In this document: one piece after another, positions 63,990 through 64,000 of the stretch
How the letters are laid out: each line of letters opens with the position of its first letter
Numbering within the stretch: position 1 is the stretch's first letter
Made by a program: the position numbers and the translations under genes
The notes under the pieces: generated by a model
Seen by the model: the letters and a program-made list of their open reading frames with translations, nothing else
The model's database searches: none
What the model was told of the DNA's origin: nothing
Source: Alphaproteobacteria bacterium 46_93_T64
Lineage (GTDB): Bacteria > Pseudomonadota > Alphaproteobacteria > Sneathiellales > Sneathiellaceae
Assembly: GCA_002163135.1 (NCBI GenBank)
Contig: MAAN01000011.1
Span: forward strand, 310,001 to 374,000
DNA: 64,000 nt
Direction: 5' to 3'

Positions 63990-64000
63990 CGCGCAAAATT
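63986..64000 (+). CDS. Start of the next cassette gene, expected dnaE2/imuC
   Basis: An ATG overlaps the imuB stop (ATGA) and opens MTRKI before the window ends. In alphaproteobacteria the gene in this position is the error-prone DNA polymerase III alpha subunit DnaE2. Only five codons are visible, so the call rests on gene order. Confidence 0.5.

Overview
The window looks like chromosomal DNA of a heterotrophic, probably marine alphaproteobacterium, possibly near the Sneathiella/Kiloniella group; the genus is a guess. The clues are a GTTC-N7-GTTC LexA box in front of an imuA-imuB-(dnaE2) cassette, an FNR/FixK box in front of a cbb3 oxidase gene, two proteins with the VPLPA-CTERM sorting signal, a recognisable AcuR acrylate-response operon, a DmdA-like demethylase and a full carnitine-degradation set. 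No rRNA, tRNA, CRISPR array or intact insertion sequence was seen.

Layout. 0-3 kb: start of ccoN, a MurF-like ligase cut by an in-frame TAG, and decayed DNA with a small zinc-motif pseudogene. 3-5.6 kb: a membrane chemoreceptor with a built-in c-type heme domain, then a small STAS-like protein. 5.8-9.1 kb: a polar amino acid ABC importer. 9.4-10.5 kb: an MDR oxidoreductase. 10.7-13.3 kb: a second chemoreceptor in an operon with a secreted c-type heme protein of the same domain family. 14-18.2 kb: a secreted beta-propeller protein, two VPLPA-CTERM proteins, then a 225-base second copy of part of the propeller gene fused to a wrecked MFS transporter. 18.5-21.4 kb: an HxlR regulator divergent from a DUF1330 gene, then an FAD oxidoreductase. 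21.6-27.6 kb: acuK, acuN, dddA, dddC and acuR, which together predict acrylate/3-hydroxypropionate breakdown to acetyl-CoA, as in DMSP catabolism. 27.9-29.9 kb: a lipoprotein and a secreted protein followed in frame by Sel1/Hcp-type repeats. 30.1-32.5 kb: a CheY-CheC-diguanylate cyclase operon. 32.8-38.2 kb: carnitine catabolism (CdhR-like regulator, gamma-butyrobetaine hydroxylase, carnitine dehydrogenase-thioesterase fusion, dehydrocarnitine cleavage enzyme). 38.5-45 kb: a peptide/opine-type ABC importer and a DmdA/GcvT-family demethylase, followed by a GcvA-like LysR regulator and an FAD oxidoreductase. 47.4-53.1 kb: an orphan binding protein and a four-gene signalling operon (receiver-GGDEF-EAL, ABC-type binding protein, histidine kinase, receiver). 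53.4-61.4 kb: peripheral metabolic enzymes. 61.6-64 kb: the SOS mutagenesis cassette running off the right end.

Together the genes describe a cell that scavenges methylated osmolytes (carnitine, gamma-butyrobetaine, probably DMSP or betaine-like compounds) and amino acids, and senses redox state and periplasmic ligands through heme chemoreceptors and c-di-GMP circuits. The most unusual points are the one-piece and two-piece heme chemoreceptor pair, the orphan binding protein inside a kinase/c-di-GMP operon, and three genes interrupted by a single in-frame stop. All functions are inferred from sequence by eye; no database search was run.
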